From NCBI GenBank assembly GCA_036273455.1, contig DASUHP010000146.1:1-23561 (forward strand): 23,561 nt of DNA. The letters are read 5' to 3'. Shown here one piece after another: positions 7,197 through 14,567 of the stretch. This DNA comes from CAIYRG01 sp036273455 (lineage in GTDB: Bacteria > Pseudomonadota > Alphaproteobacteria > Micropepsales > Micropepsaceae). Each line of letters opens with the position of its first letter. The first letter of the stretch is position 1. A program made the position numbers and the translations under genes. The notes below the pieces were generated by a model that saw only the letters and a list, made by a program, of their open reading frames with translations, was not told the DNA's origin and made no database searches.

Positions 7197-8135
7197 ATGG
7201 GTTTTCCAGCCGAGGTGAAAATTGTCGAAGTGGGCCCGCGCGACGGGTTGCAGAACGAGAAATCCGTCGTTCCCGCTGCCATCAGGATCGAACTGATCGA
7301 GCGGCTTGCGGCGGCAGGCCTGACAACAATCGAAGCGGGAAGTTTCGTGTCGCCCAAATGGGTGCCGCAAATGGCCGACAGCGCGGAAGTTCTGGCGCGC
7401 CTGCCTCGCCGGCCGGGGGTTCGCTATCCGGTGCTTGTGCCCAATCTCAAGGGGTTCGAAGCGGCGCTGGCGGCCGGTGCGCGCGAGATTGCGGTGTTCA
7501 CCGCGGCATCGGAAACATTCTGCCGCAAAAACATCAATTGCGGAATTGCCGAAAGCCTCGAGCGCTACGCGCCGGTGCTGTCCGCGGCCAGATCGGCCGG
7601 CATTGAGGTACGCGGCTATATTTCCTGCGCGCTCACCTGCCCATACGAGGGCGATATCGCGCCCGACGCTGTGGCTGAGGTCGCGGACCGGTTGTTCCAG
7701 ATGGGCTGTTATGAACTCTCGCTCGGCGACACGATCGGCGCCGGCACTCCCGTCCGTGTACGGAACATGCTGGGTGCAGTGGCGGCACATGTGCCCACGC
7801 CACGGCTCGGCGTGCATTTCCACGACACCTATGGTCAGGCTTTGGCAAATGTGCTGGTGGCGCTGGAAGCCGGCATCACCGTGGTGGACAGCTCGGTCGC
7901 CGGGCTCGGCGGCTGTCCTTACGCCCCGGGCGCATCAGGAAATCTCGCGACCGAAGACCTTGTTTACATGCTCGACGGGATGCATATCCGCACCGGCGTC
8001 GATCTTCAGGCGCTGGCCGCAACGGGCCGGTTTATTTCCGCCGAACTCGGCAGACCGCCGGTATCAAAAGTGAATGCCGCCCTGGCCGGCCGCGGAGCGC
8101 CCCACGCCCACCAGCGGCAGGCAACCGGAACCTGA
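7197..8135 (+). CDS. liuE: Hydroxymethylglutaryl-CoA lyase
   Basis: A 312-aa TIM-barrel enzyme that splits HMG-CoA into acetyl-CoA and acetoacetate, the final leucine-specific step. Visible motifs: EVGPRDGLQNE (catalytic R15, metal ligand D16), HFHDTYGQ (metal ligands H207, H209) and GLGGCPYAPGASGN with the family's catalytic C240. The ATG at 7197 begins 4 bases after the carboxylase stop; the frame is open upstream but overlaps liuB and lacks family similarity there. The last 15 or so residues (GRGAPHAHQRQATGT) look like an unconserved tail. Because no LiuC-type hydratase is present, the substrate HMG-CoA must be supplied by a gene elsewhere. Confidence 0.92.
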   Translation: MGFPAEVKIVEVGPRDGLQNEKSVVPAAIRIELIERLAAAGLTTIEAGSFVSPKWVPQMADSAEVLARLPRRPGVRYPVLVPNLKGFEAALAAGAREIAVFTAASETFCRKNINCGIAESLERYAPVLSAARSAGIEVRGYISCALTCPYEGDIAPDAVAEVADRLFQMGCYELSLGDTIGAGTPVRVRNMLGAVAAHVPTPRLGVHFHDTYGQALANVLVALEAGITVVDSSVAGLGGCPYAPGASGNLATEDLVYMLDGMHIRTGVDLQALAATGRFISAELGRPPVSKVNAALAGRGAPHAHQRQATGT

Positions 8136-8181
8136 GACATGGCGTTTTGATTAAGATTTTGGCTTTGATGGCAGAGAAAAG

Positions 8182-9300
8182 ATGGTTGCTATGCCCTTGA
8201 ATGAAAAAGCGTTGCAGCTTCCGCAGCGGCAGGAGCGCATCGCGGCCGAATTCGAAATTCCCTACCGGCAATATCTCGATCCCTCGGCGGAGCTGGTCGG
8301 CGAGCCGCCGGAATTCGCGCGCAATCCCGACACCATGAAATCACTGTACCGGGCGATGACCCTGTCGCGGATTTTCGATGCGAAGGCCATCGCGCTGCAA
8401 CGCACCGGCCAGCTTGGCACCTATCCGTCCTCCGCCGGGCAGGAAGCGATCGGCGTCGGTTACGCCGCCGCGATGGAAGCGCGCGACGTCATGCTGACCA
8501 CCTACCGCGAGCAGCCGGCGCAGCTTTGGCGTGGCGTGACATTGGTCGAGCTATTGCGCTTCTGGGGCGGCGACGAGCGGGGCAGTGATTTTGCCGTGCC
8601 GCGCGAGGATTTTCCGGTCGCCGTCCCGATTGCCAGTCAGGCGCCGCAGGCCGCCGGTGTCGCCGCCGCATTCAAGCTCCGCAAAGAACCCCGCGTTGCG
8701 GTGTGCGCGCTCGGCGATGGAGCCAGCTCCAAGGGCGACTTTTACGAAGCGATGAATGTTGCGGGAGTCTGGAAACTGCCGGTCGTGTTCATCGTGATCA
8801 ATAATGGCTGGGCGATTTCATACCCGCGCGAAAAACAGACCGCGGCAGAGACTCTGGCGCAAAAGGCCATTGCCGCCGGACTTCCCGGCATCCAGATCGA
8901 CGGCAACGATATCATCGCGGCGCGGCAGGTTTGCGGCGAGGCGATTGAGCGTGCGCGCGGCGGCGGCGGTTCGACTGTGATTGAAGCGATCACCTATCGT
9001 ATGGGCGACCATACGACCGCGGATGACGCATCGCGCTATCGCAAGCAAGAACTCGTCAGCGCGGCGTGGAAGCTCGATCCGCTGGCGCGGCTGCGCAATT
9101 ATCTCGCCCACCGTCAGTGGTGGACCAAAAACGACGAAGAACAGTTGATTGCGTCCTGCCGCGAAAAGGTCGAAGCCGCGGTCGCCGACTATCTCAAACT
9201 GCCCGCGCCGTCGCCGGGCGAGATGTTCGATCATTTGTTCGAAACGCTGCCGGCTTCACTGGAATGGCAGCGCAAACATTTCACGGGAGGCGCCAAATGA
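8182..9300 (+). CDS. bkdA1: 2-oxo acid dehydrogenase E1 alpha (probably branched-chain)
   Basis: A 372-aa thiamine-diphosphate-dependent alpha subunit that decarboxylates 2-oxo acids and passes the acyl group to E2. The ThDP motif runs from GDG (178-180) to INN (206-208). MGDHTTADDASRYR (274-287) is the conserved phosphorylation-loop-type segment near the active site. LGTYPSSAGQEAIGVG is typical of this group. Sequence alone does not separate branched-chain from pyruvate dehydrogenase E1; the leucine-catabolic neighbours favour branched-chain 2-oxo acids. Start at 8182, with a second ATG three codons later; both have only a weak ribosome-binding site. It follows liuE after a 46-bp gap, the largest in the operon, and overlaps the E1-beta gene by 4 bases (ATGA). 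Confidence 0.85.
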   Translation: MVAMPLNEKALQLPQRQERIAAEFEIPYRQYLDPSAELVGEPPEFARNPDTMKSLYRAMTLSRIFDAKAIALQRTGQLGTYPSSAGQEAIGVGYAAAMEARDVMLTTYREQPAQLWRGVTLVELLRFWGGDERGSDFAVPREDFPVAVPIASQAPQAAGVAAAFKLRKEPRVAVCALGDGASSKGDFYEAMNVAGVWKLPVVFIVINNGWAISYPREKQTAAETLAQKAIAAGLPGIQIDGNDIIAARQVCGEAIERARGGGGSTVIEAITYRMGDHTTADDASRYRKQELVSAAWKLDPLARLRNYLAHRQWWTKNDEEQLIASCREKVEAAVADYLKLPAPSPGEMFDHLFETLPASLEWQRKHFTGGAK

Positions 9301-10277
9301 GCGAAGTCTCCATGCTCGGCGCCATCAATATGGCCATGGCGCGCGCGCTCGAAAAGGATCCGCGCGTCGTGTTGCTCGGCGAAGATATCGGCGTGAATGG
9401 CGGCGTCTTTCGCGCCACCGACGGGTTGCAGGAACGCTTCGGCGAAGACCGCGTGCTCGACACGCCCTTGGCCGAAACGGTGCTGGCCGGCATGTCGGTC
9501 GGGCTTGCGGCACAGGGATTCCACCCGGTGGCGGAATTTCAGTTCCTGGGTTTCATCTACCCGGCACTTGATCAGGTGGTGAACCATGCCGGACGTTTGC
9601 GCAACCGCACGCGCGGCCGGATCTCCTGTCCGCTCGTCTTCCGCGCGCCGATGGGCGCCGGCATTCACGCGCCGGAGCACCATTCCGAAAGCACCGAGGC
9701 GATGTTTGCGCAGATTCCGGGCATTCGCGTCGTCATCCCATCCTCTCCGGCGCGCGCATATGGATTGCTGCTGTCCGCCATCGACGATCCCGACCCGGTG
9801 ATGTTCTTCGAACCCACGCGGCTGTATCGCGCGTCGAAGGAAGAGGTCGAAGACGACGGTCATGGCTTGCCGCTCGATGTCTGCTTCACCTTGCGCGAAG
9901 GCAGTGATGTCACGCTGGTGAGTTGGGGCGCATCGGTCAAGGAGACACTCGCGGCGGCAAATCAGCTCGCCGCAGAAGGCATCTCCGCCGAAGTGATCGA
10001 CGTCGCCACGATAAGTCCGATCGACTTCGACACCATCCTCGCTTCGGTCGAAAAGACCGGCCGCCTGGTAATCGTGCACGAGGCCCCGCGCAATTGCGGT
10101 GTCGGTGCGGAAATCGCTGCCCGCGTCGCCGAAAAGGGACTGCTGTTCCTGCAGGCGCCGATCGAGCGCGTCACGGCGCCTGATGCCGTGGTGCCGCTGC
10201 TGCGTCTGGAAAAGACCTATATGCCGGGCGAAAAGCAGATCGCCGACGCGGCTCGGCGCGTGGTGAGGTACGCATGA
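9297..10277 (+). CDS. bkdA2: 2-oxo acid dehydrogenase E1 beta (probably branched-chain)
   Basis: A 326-aa transketolase-like beta subunit forming the alpha2beta2 E1 heterotetramer. It shows the family start MLGAINMAMARALEKDPRVV, GEDIGVNGGVFRAT, the activating glutamate E60 in DTPLAE, and APMGAGIHAPEHHSES around the active-site histidines (128-129). The start at 9297 has an ideal GGGAGG six bases upstream and overlaps the E1-alpha stop as ATGA; the longer frame beginning upstream overlaps E1-alpha and is not conserved-looking. It overlaps E2 by 4 bases in the same way. The branched-chain assignment rests on context. Confidence 0.88.
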   Translation: MSEVSMLGAINMAMARALEKDPRVVLLGEDIGVNGGVFRATDGLQERFGEDRVLDTPLAETVLAGMSVGLAAQGFHPVAEFQFLGFIYPALDQVVNHAGRLRNRTRGRISCPLVFRAPMGAGIHAPEHHSESTEAMFAQIPGIRVVIPSSPARAYGLLLSAIDDPDPVMFFEPTRLYRASKEEVEDDGHGLPLDVCFTLREGSDVTLVSWGASVKETLAAANQLAAEGISAEVIDVATISPIDFDTILASVEKTGRLVIVHEAPRNCGVGAEIAARVAEKGLLFLQAPIERVTAPDAVVPLLRLEKTYMPGEKQIADAARRVVRYA

Positions 10278-11380
10278 GGACATTCAACCTGCCGGACCTC
10301 GGCGAGGGGTTGAGCGAAGCCGAAATCGTCAACTGGCATGTTTCGGAAGGCGATCGCGTGGTCGCCGATCAGCCGCTGGTATCGGTCGAGACCGACAAGG
10401 CGGTGGTTGAAGTCCCCTCGCCTTTTACCGGCACGGTCGTCGCACTCAAAGCCAGGCCGGGCGACATCATCGAAATCGGCAAAGCGATTGCCGAGTTTGA
10501 CGATGCCGGCGTGCATGAAGACAAGGGCACCGTCGTCGGCAGCGTGCCGGAGCAGGAAGCTACCGTCGCCGCTGAACTGACCCATGAAGCGCCATCGCAT
10601 GCGACTGTCCGTGCCATACCGGCGGTACGCGCGCTGGCACGCAAACTCGGCGTCGATCTCGTCGGCGTTGACGGCACCGGAGCCGGCGGCGCGATCACCG
10701 CTGAGGACGTCAGGCGCTATGCCGGTGCGATGAGCGATGCCGGTCCGCCGCAGCCGCTGCACGGCGTGCGCCGCTCCATGGCGCAGAAAATGGAGCAATC
10801 GCACGCGGAAATCGTGCCGGCCTCGATTTACGACGAAGCCGATGTCGAGTGCTGGATCGACAGCGGCGATATCACCGTGCGCATGATCCGCGCCATCGTC
10901 GCCGGCTGCACAGTCTCACCCATTTTGAACGCCTGGTATAACGGCAAGGAAAAGAGCGTTCGCGTCATCAAGAAGATCGATGTCGGCATGGCCATCAACA
11001 CCGGCGATGGCTTGTTTGTCGCCGTGATGCGTGACGTCGCCAGCCGCGATGATGCCGATTTGCGCCGTGGCCTGAACAATCTGAAAGCGGCGGTTCAGGC
11101 GCGCCAGATTCCGCTCGAGGAAATGCGCGGCGCGACGATCACTTTGTCCAATTTCGGCGTGTCCGGCGCCGGGCGCTTTGCCAATCTCGTCATCGTGCCG
11201 CCGCAGGTCGCCATTGTCGGCGCGGGCACCATCCGTCCGCAGGTGGTAGCGAATAAAGGCCAGCCGGCGATTCACCGCACGCTTCCGCTGTCGCTGACAT
11301 TCGATCACCGCGCCATCACCGGCATCGAAGCGGCCAATTTCCTCAAAGCCATGATCACCGCCCTCGAAGAACGCGGCTAG
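10274..11380 (+). CDS. bkdB: 2-oxo acid dehydrogenase E2, dihydrolipoamide acyltransferase
   Basis: A 368-aa E2 core protein with three parts: one lipoyl domain (1-77) with lipoyl lysine K42 in VETDKAVVEVPSP; a peripheral subunit-binding domain (113-149, AIPAVRALARKLGVDL to AEDVRRY); and the catalytic domain from about residue 160. It is compact because the linkers are short. The catalytic histidine is H345 in LTFDHRAITG. The aspartate usual in the HRxxDG motif is threonine here (T349), which is worth noting but may be a subgroup feature. The ATG overlaps the E1-beta stop (ATGA), with GTGAGG five bases upstream. It is the last gene of the operon; E3 is not in the window and is probably shared from elsewhere. 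Confidence 0.88.
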   Translation: MRTFNLPDLGEGLSEAEIVNWHVSEGDRVVADQPLVSVETDKAVVEVPSPFTGTVVALKARPGDIIEIGKAIAEFDDAGVHEDKGTVVGSVPEQEATVAAELTHEAPSHATVRAIPAVRALARKLGVDLVGVDGTGAGGAITAEDVRRYAGAMSDAGPPQPLHGVRRSMAQKMEQSHAEIVPASIYDEADVECWIDSGDITVRMIRAIVAGCTVSPILNAWYNGKEKSVRVIKKIDVGMAINTGDGLFVAVMRDVASRDDADLRRGLNNLKAAVQARQIPLEEMRGATITLSNFGVSGAGRFANLVIVPPQVAIVGAGTIRPQVVANKGQPAIHRTLPLSLTFDHRAITGIEAANFLKAMITALEERG

Positions 11381-11426
11381 TCTTACGTCCTGCGTTGGAT
11401 CAAGGGCGTCGCGCACCCGCGTTTTC

Positions 11427-11513
11427 TGCCCCCGCTTGCGGGGGAAGTGGCTCGCGCCAACTCGTCCGCCAAAGTCGATACGCGAATGCGGACGGCGCGA
11501 GACGTAGGGGGCA
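11427..11513. repeat. Structured palindromic intergenic element (REP-like)
   Basis: A nested fold 47 bp after the E2 stop. A long stem forms from CTCGCGCC (11451-11458) with GGCGCGAG (11494-11501), continuing after a 5-base bulge with GTCCGC (11464-11469) and GCGGAC (11488-11493). At its base CCCCCGC/GCGGGGG makes a local hairpin (11429-11444), or TGCCCCC (11427-11433) pairs instead with GGGGGCA (11507-11513). No T-tract follows. It resembles dispersed palindromic elements of Rhizobiales and may also act as the operon's 3' end. Only one copy is in the window. Confidence 0.5.
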
Positions 11514-11534
11514 CTTGCGCTCACTGGCACGCCG

Positions 11535-11556
11535 GGTGAGGGAACGTTCCCTCACC
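11535..11556. promoter_or_regulatory. Perfect 22-bp palindrome upstream of the addiction module
   Basis: GGTGAGGGAAC followed directly by its exact complement, with no spacer. It lies 63 bp before the antitoxin ATG. It could be an operator for the adjacent addiction module or the end of the preceding palindromic element. A TTGACA hexamer at 11584-11589 lies between it and the gene. Confidence 0.4.
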
Positions 11557-11618
11557 GCGCGCGCCGTAACACCGCTCCACACGTTGACAGAGATCGGCGA
11601 TTGAGCAACGTTCGAGTG

Positions 11619-11834
11619 ATGAAACTCGCTCCCGACCAAATTGCCCGCCTGTCGCCCGACGAACGCCTCGCACTCATCGCGCAACTCTGGGACAGCCTGG
11701 ACGAAGACCAGATTCCGATTACAACGGCGCAGCAACGCGAATTGCAGCGTCGCCTGGAGTCGCTTGAAGACGGTCGCGTAGAAGGCACTAACTGGGAAGA
11801 TCTTAAGGCAGAGCTCGAAAAGCGTTGCCCCTGA
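11619..11834 (+). CDS. Addiction-module antitoxin (TIGR02574-like)
   Basis: A 71-aa acidic protein, MKLAPDQIARLSPDERLALI..QLWDSLDED, matching the small addiction-module component family that precedes RelE/ParE toxins: a leucine-rich helix containing LSPDERLALIAQLWDSL, then a charged toxin-wrapping C-terminus with NWEDLKAELEKR. Such antitoxins bind the toxin and autorepress. The start is uncertain: ATG at 11619 is chosen, while TTG at 11601 would add six residues; a TTGACA hexamer at 11584-11589 fits better with the later start. The stop codon abuts the ATG of the broken ParE gene, the usual toxin-antitoxin layout. Confidence 0.7.
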   Translation: MKLAPDQIARLSPDERLALIAQLWDSLDEDQIPITTAQQRELQRRLESLEDGRVEGTNWEDLKAELEKRCP

Positions 11835-12127
11835 ATGCGCCCGGTTGTTTTCACGCCGGCCGCACGGGGAGAGCTGCTCGAAGCACAGCAGTGGTACCAA
11901 ACGCAGGCGGTGGACCTGGCGTGCCGGTTTCGGCCGAAGTCGAATACGCAGTCGAGCGCGTTTCCTCGTCGCCTCAGCAATTTCCGGTCGTATTCAGGAC
12001 TGTGCGGCGCGCACGGCTTCGCCGGTTTCCCTATTCCCTCTTTTTCATCGAGACGCGCAACACCGTACTCGTGATCGCCTGTTTCCACAGCGGCCGCGAT
12101 CCGCGCCGGTGGCAAACACGTATGTGA
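11835..12127 (+). pseudogene. ParE/RelE-type toxin, frameshifted
   Basis: The first 30 or so codons read MRPVVFTPAARGELLEAQQW and on to LACRF, a typical ParE N-terminus. The rest of the family pattern (AEVEYAVERVSSSPQQFPVV, RRFPYSLFF, then ACFHSGRDPRRWQ) continues in another frame to the stop at 12125-12127. The frames join near 11931-11934 (TTTCGGCCGAAG). One extra G there would restore a continuous toxin of about 97 aa. ParE-type toxins inhibit gyrase; RelE-types cleave mRNA. As read, the toxin frame becomes unrelated sequence after CRF and ends early at about 79 codons, so it is probably inactive. A sequencing error is the alternative. It abuts the antitoxin gene. Confidence 0.75.
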
Positions 12128-12227
12128 CATTCGAGCCGCTCGTAAACCGGCCGACGGTCTCCGAGTTCGCGCTTTGCCTCAGTTGCCTGATGCCAAATGC
12201 AAGTCGCCGCGGCTGTCAGGCCCGGGA

Positions 12228-12527
12228 TCAAGGCGCCGGCGCGATCTGGGGAACACGCTGCAACCGTTTACCGGTGGTTTTTCGCGCGCAGGCGAGATCA
12301 TAGGCAGCTTGAAGGTTCAGCCAGTACTGCGGCGACTGTCCGAATGCCTTGCCGAACAGAAGCGCCAACTCGGCGGTGACCGGGCGGGTGCCGCGGATAA
12401 TATGCGAGATGCGCATCGGCGATTCGCCGATCATTCGAGCAAATTCGGCCTGCGAAATTTCAAGTTCCCGGAGAATTTCGGCCAGGAACTCGCCGGGGTG
12501 GATCAACAGAAGTCCTCGCCTTGGCAT
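12228..12527 (-). CDS. higA: HigA-type antitoxin (HTH)
   Basis: A 99-aa XRE-family DNA-binding antitoxin. It has the HigA hallmark HPGEFLAEILRELEISQAEFA near the N-terminus, then a helix-turn-helix (ISQAEFARMIGESPMRISHIIRG) and the family tail LALLFGKAFGQSPQYWLNLQAAYDL. It neutralises HigB and represses the operon. The start at 12527 is chosen because MPRRGLLLIHPGEF matches the family and AAGGG lies about 8 bases upstream; the frame is open further upstream into higB. It follows higB after 10 bases, in the toxin-first order typical of higBA. Confidence 0.9.
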   Translation of the reverse strand: MPRRGLLLIHPGEFLAEILRELEISQAEFARMIGESPMRISHIIRGTRPVTAELALLFGKAFGQSPQYWLNLQAAYDLACARKTTGKRLQRVPQIAPAP

Positions 12528-12537
12528 TTGAAACCCT

Positions 12538-12819
12538 TCAGTGATAGTCCAAAATCGAAACATCATACGCGTCGCCGTTGTCGAAGCGGAAGCAGACCCG
12601 CCACTGATCATTGATCCTGATGCTGTGCTTTCCCGCCAAACCTCCCTTAAGCGCCTCCAACCGGTTCGATGGTGGAATCCGCAGGTCTTCCAATCGCGCG
12701 GCGGCGTCGAGCTGCTTCAAACGCATCATGGCGCGTTTCAGGATATCACGGGCAAACCGCCGCGATTTCCCGCTGGCAACAAAACTCTCCGTTTCGGCAT
12801 CGGCAAAGGAACGTATCAC
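12538..12819 (-). CDS. higB: HigB-type toxin (RelE superfamily)
   Basis: A 93-aa ribosome-dependent mRNA endonuclease. MIRSFADAETESFVASGKSR at the N-terminus, LRIPPSNRLEALKG in the middle and HSIRINDQWRVCFRF..GDAYDVSILDYH at the C-terminus match the plasmid maintenance killer/HigB family closely. The start is GTG at 12819; the longer open frame upstream crosses the promoter region and into the divergent transporter gene. higA follows. An operator-like palindrome lies 12 bp upstream, suggesting autoregulation by HigA. Confidence 0.88.
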   Translation of the reverse strand: MIRSFADAETESFVASGKSRRFARDILKRAMMRLKQLDAAARLEDLRIPPSNRLEALKGGLAGKHSIRINDQWRVCFRFDNGDAYDVSILDYH

Positions 12820-12830
12820 ACACGCGAGTG

Positions 12831-12845
12831 TAAACAAACTGTTTA
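12831..12845. promoter_or_regulatory. Operator-like inverted repeat of higBA
   Basis: TAAACA-AAC-TGTTTA, a perfect 6-3-6 palindrome, ends 12 bp upstream of the higB start codon. The surrounding TATAC/TAGTAT on the minus strand is -10-like, so HigA binding here would block the promoter. The site and spacing are seen; HigA binding is inferred. The divergent MFS gene begins 90 bp away. Confidence 0.55.
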
Positions 12846-12935
12846 TACTATGCAATCCGGGTGAAGCCTGGAATCCATCCAGCTCCCTTTGCGGTCCGGC
12901 GCGGATTCGTGCAGAAACTTGCGGCAGGAGGGCGC

Positions 12936-14201
12936 ATGGCCGTCGCAGAGCAAACCGCAGAAGCAGTACATGACCGCACCATAAGCCCCGGTTGGGCCGC
13001 GGTATTTTTTGCCGTCTGCGCCGCAACATACATCGTCAATGCGGCGGACCGCATGATCTTTCCGGCGCTGCTGCGGCCACTCACTGCCGAGTACGGTCTG
13101 TCGCTGCCGCAGGGAAGTTTTCTCGCGACGATTTACCTGATCGGGCTCGGCGCCGGAGGCATCGTCACGGGATATCTGCTCGACCGGATTTCCCGCAAGG
13201 CGTCGATGCTGGCCGGGATTCTGGTCTATTCGGTGTTCACGGTGATGACCGTGCGCGCATTGGGATTCGCCGATATGGCGCTGTACCGGATCGCGACCGG
13301 CATCGGCGAAGCGATGCAGAGCGTCGCGCTGATCATTGCCGTTTGCGCCTTTTATCCGGCGTCGCGCACTTTCGCGAATGGCGTGGTTCAGTGCGCGCTT
13401 GGTTTTGGCCAGTTCATCGGCCCGCGGCTCGGCGCGTTTCTGCTGGCGCAGACCGGCAATTGGCGCACGCCATTTTACGGCTTCGGCGCGCTTGGACTCC
13501 TTGGCGCGGCCGCGCTGCTCCTGGTTTCGCCGGGCTTCACCGAGCGCAAAGTTGACAACAGCTCAGCAGCCGTAAATGACGCGCATCTCCCGGAGCAATT
13601 GTGGAATCGCAATGTCATCTGCGTGCTGCTGGCAATTCTGTTCCGGTCGATGTCGTTTTTTGCGTTCTTCGGCCTCTATGCCACTTTTCTGATGACGCAA
13701 CTCCATTTTCCACTCGCGACCGCGGCAGCGGCACTCAGCATGTTCGGCGTCGGACCGCTGTTTTCGCCACTCGCCGGTTACGTCGCGGACCGTGTGAATC
13801 AGAAGCTGTTCCAGATCGTTTGCTTTGCCGTCATGGCCGTAGCCGGTTTCCTGATTTTCAATGTCGCGCAAACACCGCTGACTCAGCAAATTCTGTCGCT
13901 CATTGAAGGTGTGGCGGGAGGTTTCGCCTATATCAACGGCTACTCACTGGCCCAGCGCAGCGTAAAGAACGCGAAGATCGGCCGCGTCTCGGGTTTTTAT
14001 TATGCAGCATCAACTCTACCAGCCGCGATCTCCGGCTTTCTGCTGGCCAAATTGGTCGAAGCCGCAGGCTGGCACTTCGGCGCCAGTCTGATGATGTCGG
14101 CGCTGCTGCTGGTCCCGATCGGCATTTCGCTTTTCATCGACACGCGGCTCGTCTCCGGCCGCGCCCGCCGCCTCACCCCCGGCCATCGCCTCCTTGTTTA
14201 A
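12936..14201 (+). CDS. MFS transporter
   Basis: A 421-aa major facilitator superfamily permease with about 12 hydrophobic helices, split by a polar loop after SPGFTERKVDNSSAAV. Motif A is visible in the TM2-TM3 loop (GYLLDRISRKA, 79-89), and TM1 contains the charged NAADRM segment common in organic-acid/sugar-acid symporters. The ATG at 12936 is preferred because AGGAGG lies 5 bases upstream; a GTG at 12861 would add 25 residues. It sits alone between two toxin-antitoxin pairs, divergent from higBA. Substrate and direction are unknown. A four-base-pair stem capped by a TTCG loop (14202-14213) directly follows the stop, but it lacks a T-tract. Confidence 0.85.
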   Translation: MAVAEQTAEAVHDRTISPGWAAVFFAVCAATYIVNAADRMIFPALLRPLTAEYGLSLPQGSFLATIYLIGLGAGGIVTGYLLDRISRKASMLAGILVYSVFTVMTVRALGFADMALYRIATGIGEAMQSVALIIAVCAFYPASRTFANGVVQCALGFGQFIGPRLGAFLLAQTGNWRTPFYGFGALGLLGAAALLLVSPGFTERKVDNSSAAVNDAHLPEQLWNRNVICVLLAILFRSMSFFAFFGLYATFLMTQLHFPLATAAAALSMFGVGPLFSPLAGYVADRVNQKLFQIVCFAVMAVAGFLIFNVAQTPLTQQILSLIEGVAGGFAYINGYSLAQRSVKNAKIGRVSGFYYAASTLPAAISGFLLAKLVEAAGWHFGASLMMSALLLVPIGISLFIDTRLVSGRARRLTPGHRLLV

Positions 14202-14286
14202 GGGCTTCGGCCCGGAAATCCAGGCAATCCTTCGCGTGACAAACAGCCCCCGGGTGTCAGCCGCGTTTGACGGAACGCGGACGATT

Positions 14287-14303
14287 TGAGATCATTGATC
14301 TCA
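14287..14303. promoter_or_regulatory. Operator-like palindrome of the FitAB/VapBC pair
   Basis: TGAGATCA-T-TGATCTCA, a perfect 8-1-8 palindrome 24 bp upstream of the antitoxin ATG. Ribbon-helix-helix antitoxins of this class bind such sites with their toxin to autorepress; binding here is inferred from position and symmetry. Confidence 0.6.
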
Positions 14304-14327
14304 TTGAGAGCAAACGAGGCCTTACAA

Positions 14328-14567
14328 ATGCCGGGCAATCTTCACGTACGAAATCTCGAGGACGAGCTCATCATACGGTTGCGGCGCCGGGCCGCACGGC
14401 ACGGCCGTTCAACGGAAGCCGAACATCGCGAGATTTTGCGACAGGCGCTCAGCGCTGAAGTCGAGCCGTCGTTTGAGAGCCTTGCGGCCGAACTGCGAAA
14501 GCTGACCAGGCGGCGGAAACAGACTCCATCGGAACGTCTGGTTCGCGAGGGACGCGATCAACGGTGA
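14328..14567 (+). CDS. FitA-like ribbon-helix-helix antitoxin
   Basis: A 79-aa antitoxin. The N-terminal strand GNLHVRNLEDELIIRLRRRA and following helix GRSTEAEHREILRQAL match the FitA/VapB-type RHH family, with a basic C-terminal tail that would wrap the toxin. The start at 14328 has CGAGG about 8 bases upstream; an in-frame TTG at 14286 would overlap the palindrome. It overlaps the PIN toxin gene by 4 bases (GTGA), so the two are translationally coupled. A 17-bp palindrome upstream is the likely autoregulatory operator. Confidence 0.85.
   Translation: MPGNLHVRNLEDELIIRLRRRAARHGRSTEAEHREILRQALSAEVEPSFESLAAELRKLTRRRKQTPSERLVREGRDQR

Noticed and set aside
9231..10283. 350-codon minus-strand frame opposite E1-beta
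   Set aside because: It is a GC-rich antisense shadow with no family motifs.
11835..12127. Programmed frameshift producing functional ParE
   Set aside because: No classic slippery heptamer or downstream structure is evident at the junction; a simple one-base deletion explains the pattern better.
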